DNA from: Sternotherus odoratus
Lineage: Eukaryota > Chordata > Testudines > Kinosternidae
DNA length: 64,000 nucleotides
NCBI GenBank assembly: GCA_032164245.1
Contig: JAVMKO010000002.1
Coordinates: 97,194,076-97,258,075, forward strand
Direction of reading: 5' to 3'
Shown here: piece after piece, positions 46,083 through 56,231 of the stretch
Layout of the letters: every line of letters begins with the position of its first letter
Position numbering within the stretch: the first letter of the stretch is position 1
Notes under the pieces: generated by a model
Database searches by the model: none
Seen by the model: only the letters and a program-made list of their open reading frames with translations
What the model was told of the DNA's origin: nothing
Translations under genes and position numbers: made by a program

Positions 46083-48010
46083 TCTATATATATAAAAGTC
46101 AAGTGGTGTATGTATGTGTGTATGTATGTATGTATGTATGTACGTATGACTGCGAACTCCTCCCGCACCGTTTGAGCCAGAGACTTGAAATTTGGTACAG
46201 TGAGGGGTCTTGGGGTCTAGATGCTGGTAAGGGTCGAAAAATTTTCGGATCTCACCTCTGACGCCCCCCAGGGGTGAAAGTCTTTCAGGGCCAATCACAT
46301 CGGCTGGGCGGTTAGGTGGTGATGATGTCATAATACCCCCCTCCAACAGACACCTCACTCGCTCAGCTCACCCCTCCCTCCTCCAACGGAACCCCGGAGA
46401 TCCCTCAGTTCTCTGCCCCTCCCCCCTCCCAATGGAACCCCGGAGATCCCTCCATTCTCTGCCCCTCCCCCCTCCCAACGGAACCCCGGAGATCCCTCAG
46501 TTCTCTGCCCCTCCCCCCTCCCAACGGAACCCCGGAGAGCCCTCAGTTCTCTGCCCCTCCCACCTCAACCCCGGACTCCATCAGCTCTGTGCCCCCCCCC
46601 ACCTGCGAAGGTCCCCAGAATCCCTCGGCTCTGGGCCCCCTCCCCCCCTGCGACGGATCTGAGTTGGGTTTGGTGGGACGGTAAGTGAGGTGGGGGTGTC
46701 GGGTTCGGTCGGGGGGTGAGGTGGGGGTGTTGGGGTTGGTCAGGGGGTGTTGCGGTTGGTGGGGGGGTGAGGTGGGGGTGTTGGGTTTGCTTGGGGGGGT
46801 GAGGTGGGGGTGTCGGGTTTGGTCGGGGGGTAAGTGAGCCGGGGGTGTGTCGGGGTTGGTCTGGGGGGGTGGGAAGGTGTCGGGGGGGGGGGGGGGTGAG
46901 GGGTGTGGTGTGGGTGTTGGGTTTGGTCTGGGGGGGGAAGGTGTTGGGGTGGGTGCCCAGACCAAACCCGACACCCCCCCCGGCTCACTTACCCCCAGAC
47001 CAAACCTGACACCGCCACCTCACCCCCCCACCAACCGCAACACCCCCTGACCAACCACAACACCCACCCCTCACCCCTCACCCACCCCAACACCTTCCCA
47101 CCCCCCAGACCAAACCCGACACCCCCTGGCTCACTTACCCCCCGACCGAACCCGACACTCCCACCTCACCCCCCCCCCCACACACCAATCGCAACACCCC
47201 CAGACCAAACCTGACACCCCCCGGCTCACTTACCCCCCGACCGAACCCGACACTCCCACCTCACCCCCCCAAGCAAACCCGACACCCCCACCTCACCCCC
47301 CCACCAACCGCAACACCCCCTGACCAACCCCAACACCCACACCTCACCCCTCACCTACCACGACACCTTCCCACCCCCCCAGACCAAACCCGACACCTCC
47401 CCGGCTCACTTACCCCCGACCGAACCCGACACCCCTACCTCATCCCCCCAAGCAAACCTGACACCCCCACCTCAACCCCCCACCAACCGCAACACCCCCT
47501 GACCAACCGCAACACTCACCCCTCACCCACCCCAACACCTTCCCACCCCCCCAGACCAAACCCTACACCCCCCGGCTCACTTACCCCCCGACCAAACCCG
47601 ACAACCCCACCTGACCCCCCCAAGCAAACCCAACACCCCCACCTGACCCCCCGACCAAACCCGACACCCCCCCCCCCGGCTCACGGTGCACTGTGTAGCA
47701 CACAGATTATTAAATACACTGTTCGGTCGGGGGGTGAGGTGGGGGTGTCGGGTTTGCTCAGGGGGTGAGGTGGGGGTGTCGGGTTTGGTCGGGGGGTGAG
47801 GTGGGGGTGTTGGGTTTGTTTTGGGGGGTCAGGTGGGGTTGTCGGGTTTGGTCGGGGGGTAAGTGAGCCGGGGGGTCTTGGGGTTGGTCGGGGGGGTGGG
47901 AAGGTGTCAGGGTGGGTGAAGGGTGGGTGTTGGGGTTGGTCAGGGGGTGTCAACTGTCTGCCCCCTCCCCACCTCCGACTGACCCGAGCAACGCCGGGCA
48001 CTTATGCTAG
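46083..48010 (+). mobile_element. Helitron-like non-autonomous element 1
   Basis: Begins TCTATATATATAAAAGTCAA immediately after an A. Ends GAGCAACGCCGGGCACTTAT then GCTAG, followed by T: the 5'-TC, 3'-CTRR and A|T insertion pattern of Helitrons. A short stem CCCG/CGGG lies about 15 bases before the CTAG end. There are no terminal inverted repeats and no Rep/helicase coding. A (TATG)n tract follows the 5' end, then a conserved block (CCGTTTGAGCCAGAGACTTG) and minisatellite arrays. Confidence 0.8.
46380..47960. repeat. Minisatellite arrays in Helitron 1, with strand switches
   Basis: First a roughly 44-bp array (CAACGGAACCCCGGAGATCC, 46380-46560). Then a G-rich array on the + strand (GGGGGTGAGGTGGGGGTGTC, 46685-46955), the same unit inverted as C-rich sequence (46956-47690), and again G-rich (47722-47955). 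Units are about 30-35 bp with the core GTCGGGTTTGGTCGGGGGGT. Confidence 0.9.
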
Positions 48011-48995
48011 TATATATATAAAAGTCAAATGGTGTATGCGTGCGTGCATGTACGTTCCCTTACTCCTTCCACACCGTTTGAGCTAGAGACTTGAAATTTA
48101 GTACAGTTATAGGCTTAAGGATCCTAATCAGGGTAAGAATAAAAAATTTTCAAAATCTCACCTCTGACACCCCCTAGGGGTGAAATTCTTTAAAGCCCTT
48201 TCACAGCAGCTGGGCAGCAGGTTAACACCTGCTGTTCTCTGTGACATAGTTATGATGTAATAATACCCCCTCCAATGCCCCCCCCAATCGCTCAGCTCTC
48301 TCCTCCCTCCCGTCCTCCAATGGCCCCCCCACTTGCTCAGCTCTCTCCCCCCTCAGGTAAGAATAGAAAAATTTTAAAATCTCACCCCCCTTGTCCCCTC
48401 TAACGGCCCCCACACTTGCTCAGCTCTCTCCCCCCTCCCTCCCTCCAATGGCCCCCCACTCGCTCAGCTCTCTCCCCCCTCCAATGCCCCCCCACTCGCT
48501 CAGCTCTCTCCCCCCTCCCTCCCTCCAATGGCCCCCCCACTTGCTCAGCTCTTTCCCCCCTCAGGTAAGAATCGAAATTTTTTAAAATCTCACCCCCCTT
48601 CCCCCTCCATCGGCTCCCCCACTTGCTCAGCTCTCTCCCCCTCCCCCCTCCAACGGCCCCCCACTCGCTCAGCTCTCTCCCCCCTTCCCCCCCTCCAACG
48701 GACCCCGCACTCGCTCAGCTCTCTCCCCCCTTCCCCCCTCCAACGGACCCCGCACTCGCTCAGCTCTCTCCCCTCTTTCCCCCCTCCAACGGACCCCGCA
48801 CTCGCTCAGCTCTCTCCCCCCTCCCCCCCTCCAACAGTCCCCCCATTCGCTCAGCTCTCTCCCCCCTCCCCTCCTCCAATGGACCCCGCACTCGCTCAGC
48901 TCTCTCCCCCCTCCCCTCCTCCAATGGACCCCGCACTCGCTCAGCTCTCTCCCCCCTCTACCCACCAATGGACCTAGCAACGCCAGGTATTTTTG

Positions 48996-48999
<4 letters not shown>
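48011..48999 (+). mobile_element. Helitron-like non-autonomous element 2, joined head-to-tail to element 1
   Basis: Starts TATATATATAAAAGTCAAAT directly after the CTAG of element 1. It has the same subterminal block (CACCGTTTGAGCTAGAGACT) and ends CTAGCAACGCCAGGTATTTT then TGCTAA. The stem before the end is ACCT/AGGT, a compensated change from CCCG/CGGG in element 1. The leading TC is absent. The middle is a roughly 40-60-bp array with the core ACTCGCTCAGCTCTCTCCCC (48285-48960). Confidence 0.8.

Positions 49000-49041
<42 letters not shown>
49000..49041. repeat. (TA)n-(CA)n microsatellite
   Basis: About 16 TA units followed by CA units at the junction between Helitron 2 and the following TIR element. 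Confidence 0.95.
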
Positions 49042-49043
<2 letters not shown>

Positions 49044-49955
49044 GTAAAACCTCGATATAACGGACTAATTCGGGTGAGGGGGTGTCCGTTAAAGCCAAAA
49101 GTCCATTATTTAATAATTTTTTAAAATTATTAAATAACAGGACTTTCGGCTTTAACGGACACCCCCTCGCCTGAATTAGTCCGTTATATCGAGGTTTTAC
49201 TTATCACGGGAGCCGTGAGTCAGCCCGCCGGGGTCCCGGCTGCTGGGACCCGGGCGGCAGCCAGCAGCCCGCCCACCCACCCGGGTCCCCGCTGCTGGTA
49301 CCCGGGCGGGAGCTGTCAGCCCGCCCGGGTCCCCGCTGCTGGGATCCGGGCGGCAGCTAGTAGCCCGCCCGCCCGCCCGGGTCCCCAGCTGCTGGGACCC
49401 GGGCCAGAGCCGTCAACCCGCCCGCCCGGGTGCCGGCTGCTGGGACCCGGGCAGGAGCTGTCAGCCCGCCCGCCCGGGTCCCGGCTGCTGGGACCCGGGC
49501 GGCAGCCAGCAGCCGGGACCCGGGCAGGCTGGCTGACGGCTCCTGCCCGGGTCCCAGTAGCTGGGACCCAGGCGGGCTGGCAGCGGGGAGCTGGCAGGAA
49601 GCCCGCCTGCTGCCTGGACCGGGGAGGCAGCGGGGAGCCGGCAGCCAGCCCGCACGGTCCCGGCTCCCGGGACCCTCCAGGCAGCCTGCTTGCTGCTGGG
49701 GGCCGGGCGGCAGCCCGCCCCCAGCTCAAACCCCGGCGGCTGCCGGGAGCGGGCAATCAGCCCGCACGGTCCCGGCTCCCGGGACACTCCAGGCAGCCTG
49801 CCTGCTGCTGGGGGCCGGGCGGCAGCCCGCCCCCAGCTCAAACCCCAGTGGAGCCCTCGACAAATGGATTTCAGATGCATCAGACTTTCTTACAAATTTT
49901 GTCCGTTGCATCCGAAGTCCGTTAAATCGAGGTCCGTTAAATCGAGGTTTTACTG
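49042..49955 (+). mobile_element. TIR element with fold-back end and GC-rich array
   Basis: Outer ends CAGTAAAACCTCGAT and ATCGAGGTTTTACTG, with TA immediately after the right end (left flank is microsatellite). This suggests a Tc1/mariner or pogo-type MITE. The first 157 bp (49044-49200) fold on themselves. The remainder is a GC-rich array with core CCCGGGTCCCGGCTGCTGGG (49225-49560) and a duplicated segment around CGGCTCCCGGGACNCTCCAG (49660 and 49770). A 236-codon frame here is array-derived. Confidence 0.72.
49044..49200. repeat. 157-bp near-perfect palindrome
   Basis: The left arm starts GTAAAACCTCGATATAACGG and the right arm ends CCGTTATATCGAGGTTTTAC. The centre is at about 49,122 in AATAATTTTTTAAAATTATT. 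Only a few mismatches were found when paired by eye. Confidence 0.93.
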
Positions 49956-49958
49956 TAC

Positions 49959-50014
<56 letters not shown>

Positions 50015-50015
50015 A
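49956..50015. repeat. (TA)n-(CA)n microsatellite
   Basis: About ten TA and more than a dozen CA units between two TIR elements. It mirrors the microsatellite at 49000-49041. Confidence 0.95.
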
Positions 50016-50301
50016 CAGAGTATACTGCTGATTATCCTAATTGTACAAGGGACATGGATTGTATTCAGCTAATTGGGAGTTTGGATAAATTGAGGGGGGC
50101 AGGATCCATTCAGCAGCAGGGTGGCTTAATCTGCAGTCAGGTGCTCGTTGTCCTACTCCACCTCATAGTCCTATCCAGAGGTCTCCTCTCTAATTTCCAA
50201 ACCTCTCCATTATCCAAATCCCTGCCTTGTGCCCAAGGAACAAATTCAGATAATTCAGAGGATCAAATAATGCAGAGGTTTGGATAAATGGGAATATACT
50301 G
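50016..50301 (+). mobile_element. Probable pogo/Tigger-like MITE
   Basis: Left end CAGAGTATACTGCTGATTAT, with CC following. The right end GGATAAATGGGAATATACTG has complement CAGTATATTCCCATTTATCC. TA follows the right end. No transposase. Confidence 0.55.
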
Positions 50302-50303
50302 TA

Positions 50304-50841
50304 CTTGGTGCTTAATAGGACCAATTTCAGAAAGCTAACATCTCTGATGAGCTGGGAGACAGAATTGAATCATAAAAATGTAAATGATATTTGGGAATAA
50401 TCTAAGAACACCTTAGTAGATGCCCCAAATAAGCCACAGTCTCACAATTGAGCAAAAAGGTTGTGCTGGTTAAAAAAGTGACTTAGTTTAGAGGGGAAAT
50501 GAAGGCAGCTATACAGAATAAATAAATAAAAATAACACATGGAAGAAAGGGGATGTTGATAGCAATGAATACAAATCAGAAGTTAGGAATTGTAGAAAAC
50601 TGATAAAGGAAGCCAAGGGACACAAGGTGTACATTTTTAACAGTGAGAGTAATTAACCATTGGTACAATTCACCAAGGGTCATTGTGGATTCTCCATCAC
50701 AGGCAATTTTAAAATCAAGAGTGTTTTTTTTCCTAAAAGATCTGTTCTAGGACTTATTTTGGGGGAAGTTCTATGTCCTGTGTTAGGACAGGAGGTCACA
50801 CTAAATGATCACAGTGGTCCCTTCTGGCCTTAGCATCTATG
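50304..50841 (+). mobile_element. CR1 LINE, continuation and 3' end
   Basis: Translated fragments (GPISES, later RNCRKLIKEAKGHK) resemble the CR1 region after the endonuclease. From about 50,620 the sequence is the CR1 3' UTR (ATTCACCAAGGGTCATTGTG, TCACAGTGGTCCCTTCTGGC). Together with 45040-46068 this looks like one 5'-truncated, internally deleted CR1 split by later insertions. Confidence 0.7.
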
Positions 50842-50938
50842 AAAAAGATAATCCATGCCTCAAGAGCTTACAAACTAATTATAAAAGACAAGAGATAACA
50901 GATAGATACAGATAGATGGGAGAGTTCAAGGTAATAAC

Positions 50939-51144
50939 GGGTATGTCTAGACTGCAATTAGAGACCCGTAGCTGGCCTGTGCCAGCCGACTCGGTCTCAC
51001 AGATGTCAGTCTAAGAGGCTGTTTAGGTGTGGTGTAGATGTTTGGGCTCAGGCTGGAGCCTGAGTTGTGGGACCCTCCCACCTCGCAGGCTGGATCCTGA
51101 GCCCAAATGTCTACACCACAGTTAATTGCAGTGTAGATGTACCC
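50939..51144 (+). mobile_element. Harbinger-type MITE
   Basis: Ends GGGTATGTCTAGACTGCAAT and ATTGCAGTGTAGATGTACCC are inverted repeats. Flanks AAC/AAT suggest a 3-bp duplication. The interior has GGCTCAGG...CCTGAGCCC arms. Confidence 0.75.
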
Positions 51145-51149
51145 AATGA

Positions 51150-53679
51150 GACAATATTTAGCATCATCATACAAAGAAAGAAAGATAAATAGACAGAAGG
51201 AACACTTGTCTCCAGAGCTGTGCAGCCAACACATTTCACAAGTAGTACATTCACGAACAAATACTAATCTAATTTTCCAGGCACAAAAGGGAAGGGGGGG
51301 GGGGGGAATTCACTGCACATTGTCTGCAACTAGTGCCCATTTTCCATTCAGTAAAATAACCCTATTATAAAAGAGAAGTATCATGTTTTGAACCAAAATG
51401 CATTCCATTGTTTCTCAAGAGAAAATATTGGGACAGGTCCTCTGAAAAGTGTTCCATCAGACTACACAGAATGGTATGCACAGCCTTATTTCTCTCTTCC
51501 TCTTCATTTCTTAGAAAAAATGAAGGTCAAGACGAACGCTAATCTCATTTACAGAAGAGCCACAGCTGTTTCGTTTTTCACTAATTAAGGTTCCGCTTAT
51601 TCCCCCAAGGCAATTGCACAGCTGCAAACCTTGTGGGTATGATTCGCCAGTGTCTGGCACTTTGAACAGTGAGTATGAAAAAGAAGGTAAAATGCTATCA
51701 GTGGTGCATGTGAGGGGTGACTTCGGATTTGGTAGCATTTCACGCTACTTTGCACAGGTGGAAATGGCTACTCAAAGTAGTAGAAAAACTCCTGTTGATT
51801 TAATCAGAAAATGGCCAATGATAGAGCAGATCCCTACTGGCAAGCAAGGACAGATTTAGCAGCTGCAATAGCTTTCCTTCCCTCAGAACACCAGATCCAT
51901 CCTCTCTCTGCTCATTTATACACCCATTTCTTAGGCTGCTGATCAGTGTCACTGGTATAAAAAAGGTGGACAGAAAAATGTGAGCAAAGAACACTAGTTC
52001 ATGTAGAAAATAGAGTAATTTCTCTTGCAAGAATGATGGTCATAATTATTAACACAGTGGGAAAAGGAAAACATGAAAATCATGACCTCATTTTTGCACC
52101 AAATTATTTGGTTTTGATCAAGGTTTTATTCAGCTGAAAATTTTTCAGCCCTCTACAGCAATCATTTATGTATTTTGTGCATCACTCTTTTCAGCACGCC
52201 ACATGATGTGCTGCCAACTTTTAAACAAGAGGCTCACTCAAAAATGTTCTGTTTCAATCACCAATACAGGTGACATTCCTTGGGTAACTTATTTCTTTCC
52301 CTCCTGTCCCCCCAAAAACTCCAATAGCCAATCAATTTCATACTCTTCATCCCACCCCAAGCACAGACCTCAACCTCCCAATCCAAACTCTACTTCCATT
52401 TCTTTCAACCCACTCTTGCCCCTCCCAAGCACCTCACAGGGGCTTCCCTACCTAGCAGTTGTCCCTCACAGCAGTAGCTACTTTGATGGCAAGGCCTGTC
52501 TTAGAGCCTCTGGTAGCAGCATTGGTAACAAGCATGTTTCCTCCAACATCTGGAGCAGAGGTGTTCGCATACAAATCCTGTTTAGTCATGGGTTCTTATT
52601 GGTTCTTGAAATGGGTGGGTGGGTCCCTTTGGCCACTAGTGGTCACACCTACTTGGTGTGGGTGGTTATTTAGGAGAGCAACTCTACCTAACTGGTCTAG
52701 GGATTCTGGAGGGAAAACAGGTTTCCCTCAGTTGTGGATGGAAGCAAGAGGGCAGGAAAAAAAGACTCCAGTTCTTCAAACTGTAGGTAGAAGTCAGCAA
52801 GGAGAGAGAAATCTACAGCCCCTGTACCCACGCTCAGTGCAGCGCCAATAAAAATGTGTTTGCTTGTTTCTCTTCTACTGCTAGAGCTGGTGAGCGCCTT
52901 TAGATGTGGGCAGGCACAAAAGGTGTTAGAGCTGGTGACTATCTGGTGTGTCCCTGGTGCTGTCCTAGTCGTGCAGGAAGGAAGCCTGTCCTGTAACAAT
53001 AAACGTACCTGCAGCAACGCAGCTGCTTGAGAACCAGATTGTAAATCCTTTGTATGGGTGAGCTTTTCCGTCCACAAGCACCTCCCGTGCAACTATTCAT
53101 GGGAATGACTGCTCACCAGTGTGAGTAATGGGTTCACAAGCTGACCATCAGCAAACACCATCTGATTTAGTTGCTGCTACAATGGGCAGGGAGCTGAAAG
53201 TGTTAACAAGCAGAGCTGGCCCCAGTTTTAGGTCAGGCCTAGAAAACAACTCTCTGCTTCTCCCTCCTCCTAGAAGCTGATGACTGTCCAGCATGATCAT
53301 AGCTCAGCGCTTACCTGGGGATTCCAGGAAGAGTAAGTGAAATTACTCCTCGGGATGCATTTCAAACACATACCTGCTCCATAAAACTATTCAGTTATGT
53401 GTTTGGAAAGTGAGATCTTGAGGGCCTTATTTTTCCTCTCATACAGGCTGCTGCTACAGGAAGTGGAGCCCAGCCACTTCCTCTTTTTAATCCCAGTAAA
53501 TTAAATTTGTTTAATCTTAGCAAAGAAATGTAAAAGAAAATAAAGCAGCAGTTCTTGTTCATAAGATGCAAATGTGAGCCTTTATTACAGAGCTGACTGG
53601 AACCCTTTCCAGGTAATAAATGGCTGAACTAAAGGAGAACAGCAGCTATCTTAAAAGGTTTGTGTAACAGTGTCTCCTC
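51150..53679. other. Intergenic, no gene supported
   Basis: Contains a G-run at 51291-51306. Open frames at 52203-53092 lack recognisable domains, and an AATAAA lies near 53,000. I see no complete transposon. Confidence 0.4.
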
Positions 53680-53687
53680 AAAGCCCT

Positions 53688-54428
53688 TAGGGTTGCCAGC
53701 CCTCCCAGATTGGAGGGGAGTCTCCCAAAATTGTCTTCAATCTCTCAGTGACTCTAAAAGGCAATCGGGGAGATTTTAATAGGCCAAAGTCTGGTGGGCA
53801 GCACAGTGGGGTTAAGGCAGACTCCCTACCTGACCTGGCTCTACATGGCTCTCGGAAGTGGCTGGCACGTCCGGCTCCTAGGCACAGGGGCAGACAGGAG
53901 GTCTCTGCTCCCACCCCAACCGCTGACTCTGTAGCTATGATTGGCTGGAAACTGTGGCCAATGAGAGCTGCTGGGGCAGTGCCTGCAGGCAGGGCACAGA
54001 GCTGTCTGGCTGCCCCGCCGGCCTCCTGAAGTAAGTGCCACCTGGCTGGAGCTTGCACCCCAAACCCCTCCCTCACCCCAACCCGCTGCCCCAGTCCAGA
54101 GACCCTTGCCACACACTGACCCCTCATTCCTGGCCCCACCCTGGAGCCACACCTCCAGAGAGAGCCATCATCCCCTCCTGTACCCCAGCCCACTACCCCA
54201 GCCAGGAGCCTCCACCAGCACACTGACCCCCTCATTTCTGGTCCCCCTGGATATCACACCCCCAGCCCAAGCCCTCACCCAACCTCCTGCCCCAGCCCAG
54301 TTAACATGCATTGGGTGAGGGAGGGTGAGGGGATGAAGTGAGCAGGGGGCAAGGCCTTAGAGAAGGGGCAAGGCAGGGGGCAGAGCAAGGGTATTCAGGT
54401 TTGTGCAGTTAGCAAGTTGGTAACCCTA
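53688..54428 (+). mobile_element. Probable hAT-type element, 741 bp
   Basis: Ends TAGGGTTGCCAGCCCTC and GCAAGTTGGTAACCCTA are imperfect inverted repeats. Flanks AAGCCCT and AACCCCT match at 6 of 7, so the TSD is tentative. GC-rich interior; the 182-codon frame on the minus strand has no domain. Confidence 0.6.
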
Positions 54429-54547
54429 AACCCCTCTTTGGACCCTGCTGCTGCCTCAGTTTCCCCACTCATGTAAGCCAGCAGGTCACTTCACCATTCA
54501 GTGCATCAGTGAGGCTCCCTCTGATGTCTGTATTTCATTCGCTTTTC

Positions 54548-55510
54548 ACAGAATCATAGAATATCAGGGTTGGAAGGGACCTCTGGAGGTCATCTAGTCC
54601 AACCCCCTGCTCAAAGCCAGACCAATCCCCAACTAAATCATCCCAGCCAGGGCTTTGTCAAGCCTGACCTTAAAAACCTGTAAGGAAGGTGATTCTACCT
54701 CCTCCCTCGGTAACCCATTCCAGTGCTTCTCCACCCTCCTAATCAGGGGTGGCCAATCTGTGGCTCCGAAGCTGCATGCAACTCTTCTGAGGTTAATATG
54801 TGACTCCTTGCATAGGTGCTGACTCCAAGGCTGCAGCTACAGATGCTAACTTTCCAGTGTGTTCAATCCCCTGCTCTGTCCCAGGTCCTGCCACCTCTCC
54901 ACAGCCCTTCCCCATGTCCCCTATCCCTTCCCCCAAGCCTGCCATGCCCTTGCTCCTCCTCCCTCCCCACCAGAGCCTCCTGCACACTGCAAAACAGCTG
55001 ATTACAGCAGGAGGGACGCATGGGGAGGAAGGAGGAGGCACTGATTGGTGGGGATGTGGGTGGGTGGGTGGGAGGCACTTGGAGCTGCTGACGTATTGCT
55101 GTGGCTCTTTGGTAATGTTCATTGGTAAATTTTGGCTCCTTCTTAGGCTCAGGCTAGCCACCCTGCTCCTAGTGAAAGCTTTTCCTAATATCCAACCTAA
55201 ACCTCCTCCACTGCAACTTGAGACCATTACTCCTTGTTCTGGCATCTGGTACCACTGAGAACAGTCTAAATCCATCCTCTTTAGAACCCCCTTGCAGGGA
55301 GTTGAAGGCAGCTTATTAAATCGCCGCTCACTCTTCTCTTCTCTTCTGCAGACTAAACAAACCCCGTTCCCTCAGCCTCTCCTCATAAGTCATGTGCCCC
55401 AGCCCCCTAATCATTTTTGTTGCTGGAGTCTTTCCACATCATTCTTATAGTGTGGGGCCCAAAACTGGACACACTACTCCAGATGAGGCTTCACCAATGC
55501 TTTTGTGAAA
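54548..55510 (-). mobile_element. CR1 LINE 3' region, interrupted
   Basis: On the minus strand the 3' end reads AGGTCCCTTCCAACCCTGAT and ATTCTATGATTCTG. Upstream are CR1-typical CTCCTCATAAGTCATGTGCC and GTGTGGGGCCCAAAACTGGA (shown here as + strand). It is split by a hAT MITE at 54744-55165. Confidence 0.87.
54744..55165 (+). mobile_element. hAT MITE nested in CR1
   Basis: Ends CAGGGGTGGCCAATCTGTGG and GGCTAGCCACCCTG. TSD CTCCTAAT (54736-54743) / CTCCTAGT (55166-55173), 7 of 8, and CR1 resumes exactly after it. Confidence 0.87.
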
Positions 55511-55945
55511 GGTCAATGTATTGATTAACCACAACCTCAAGCCAGGCAGCTAAACCAAGTCCTGCCACCTAGTTCCTTCTTAGGGCAGCTGCAGCTGCCT
55601 AGACAACAGGTATTAGCAAGCTGTTCAGGCTCAGAACCTGACCCAATATCCCTTGCAACTGCCTCCTGCACTCTCCCCCTTAAATGAGCTGCTTGCTGAT
55701 CTTTTATCTCAACTGAATAGGCACTGGGGGGAAGGCTAAGCCGTTAAAGGGCCATCCCACTGTGTGACAGTTTTTCCCATGTCTCTACACTGGGGTCATC
55801 ATACGAGATGAGATTCTGATGTTATTGCAGCATATAACTTTTAAATGTGCTAGAGTTGTCAGTATACTACTCTTGTGATCAGGCTAAGGGAAAAAGCATT
55901 TCTAGCAGTAATTGACTGACATGTTGTGACAGCAGAATATGCCTC
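55511..55945. other. Intergenic, nothing recognised
   Basis: No gene or repeat with clear limits. Confidence 0.4.
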
Positions 55946-55948
55946 TAA

Positions 55949-56228
55949 GGGCTGGTCTTCACTACCTGCCGGATCGGCGGGTAGCGATCGATTTCTCACG
56001 CCTGGTGAAGACGCGAGAAATCGATCGCTCGCGGCGCCCGTCGACTCCGGAACTCCAGCTTGCCGGGAGGCGCAAGCTGGAGTCGATGGGGGAGCGCGTC
56101 GCCGACTGCCGCCGCCGTGGGGACGGCAGGTAAGTCGGCTGCAGATACGCAAAGTTCAGCTATGTGATTCTATGTAGCTGAATTGTGTATCTGCAGTCGA
56201 TTCCCCTCCCCATAGTGAAGACTAGCCC
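55949..56228 (+). mobile_element. PIF/Harbinger-like MITE, copy 2
   Basis: Ends GGGCTGGTCTTCACTACC and ATAGTGAAGACTAGCCC, with the 3-bp TSD TAA at 55946-55948 and 56229-56231, typical of PIF/Harbinger. Internal arms ATCGATTTCTC...GAGAAATCGATCG and CCAGCTTGCC...GCAAGCTGG are self-complementary. Confidence 0.85.
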
Positions 56229-56231
56229 TAA

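Noticed and set aside
46432..49060. Proline-rich frames resembling extensin-like proteins
   Set aside because: Minisatellite translations within Helitron-like elements; no start context or splice logic.
49215..50287. 236- and 285-codon frames with GPG-rich repeats
   Set aside because: Derived from the GC-rich array of a TIR element and adjoining microsatellite; frames occur on both strands.
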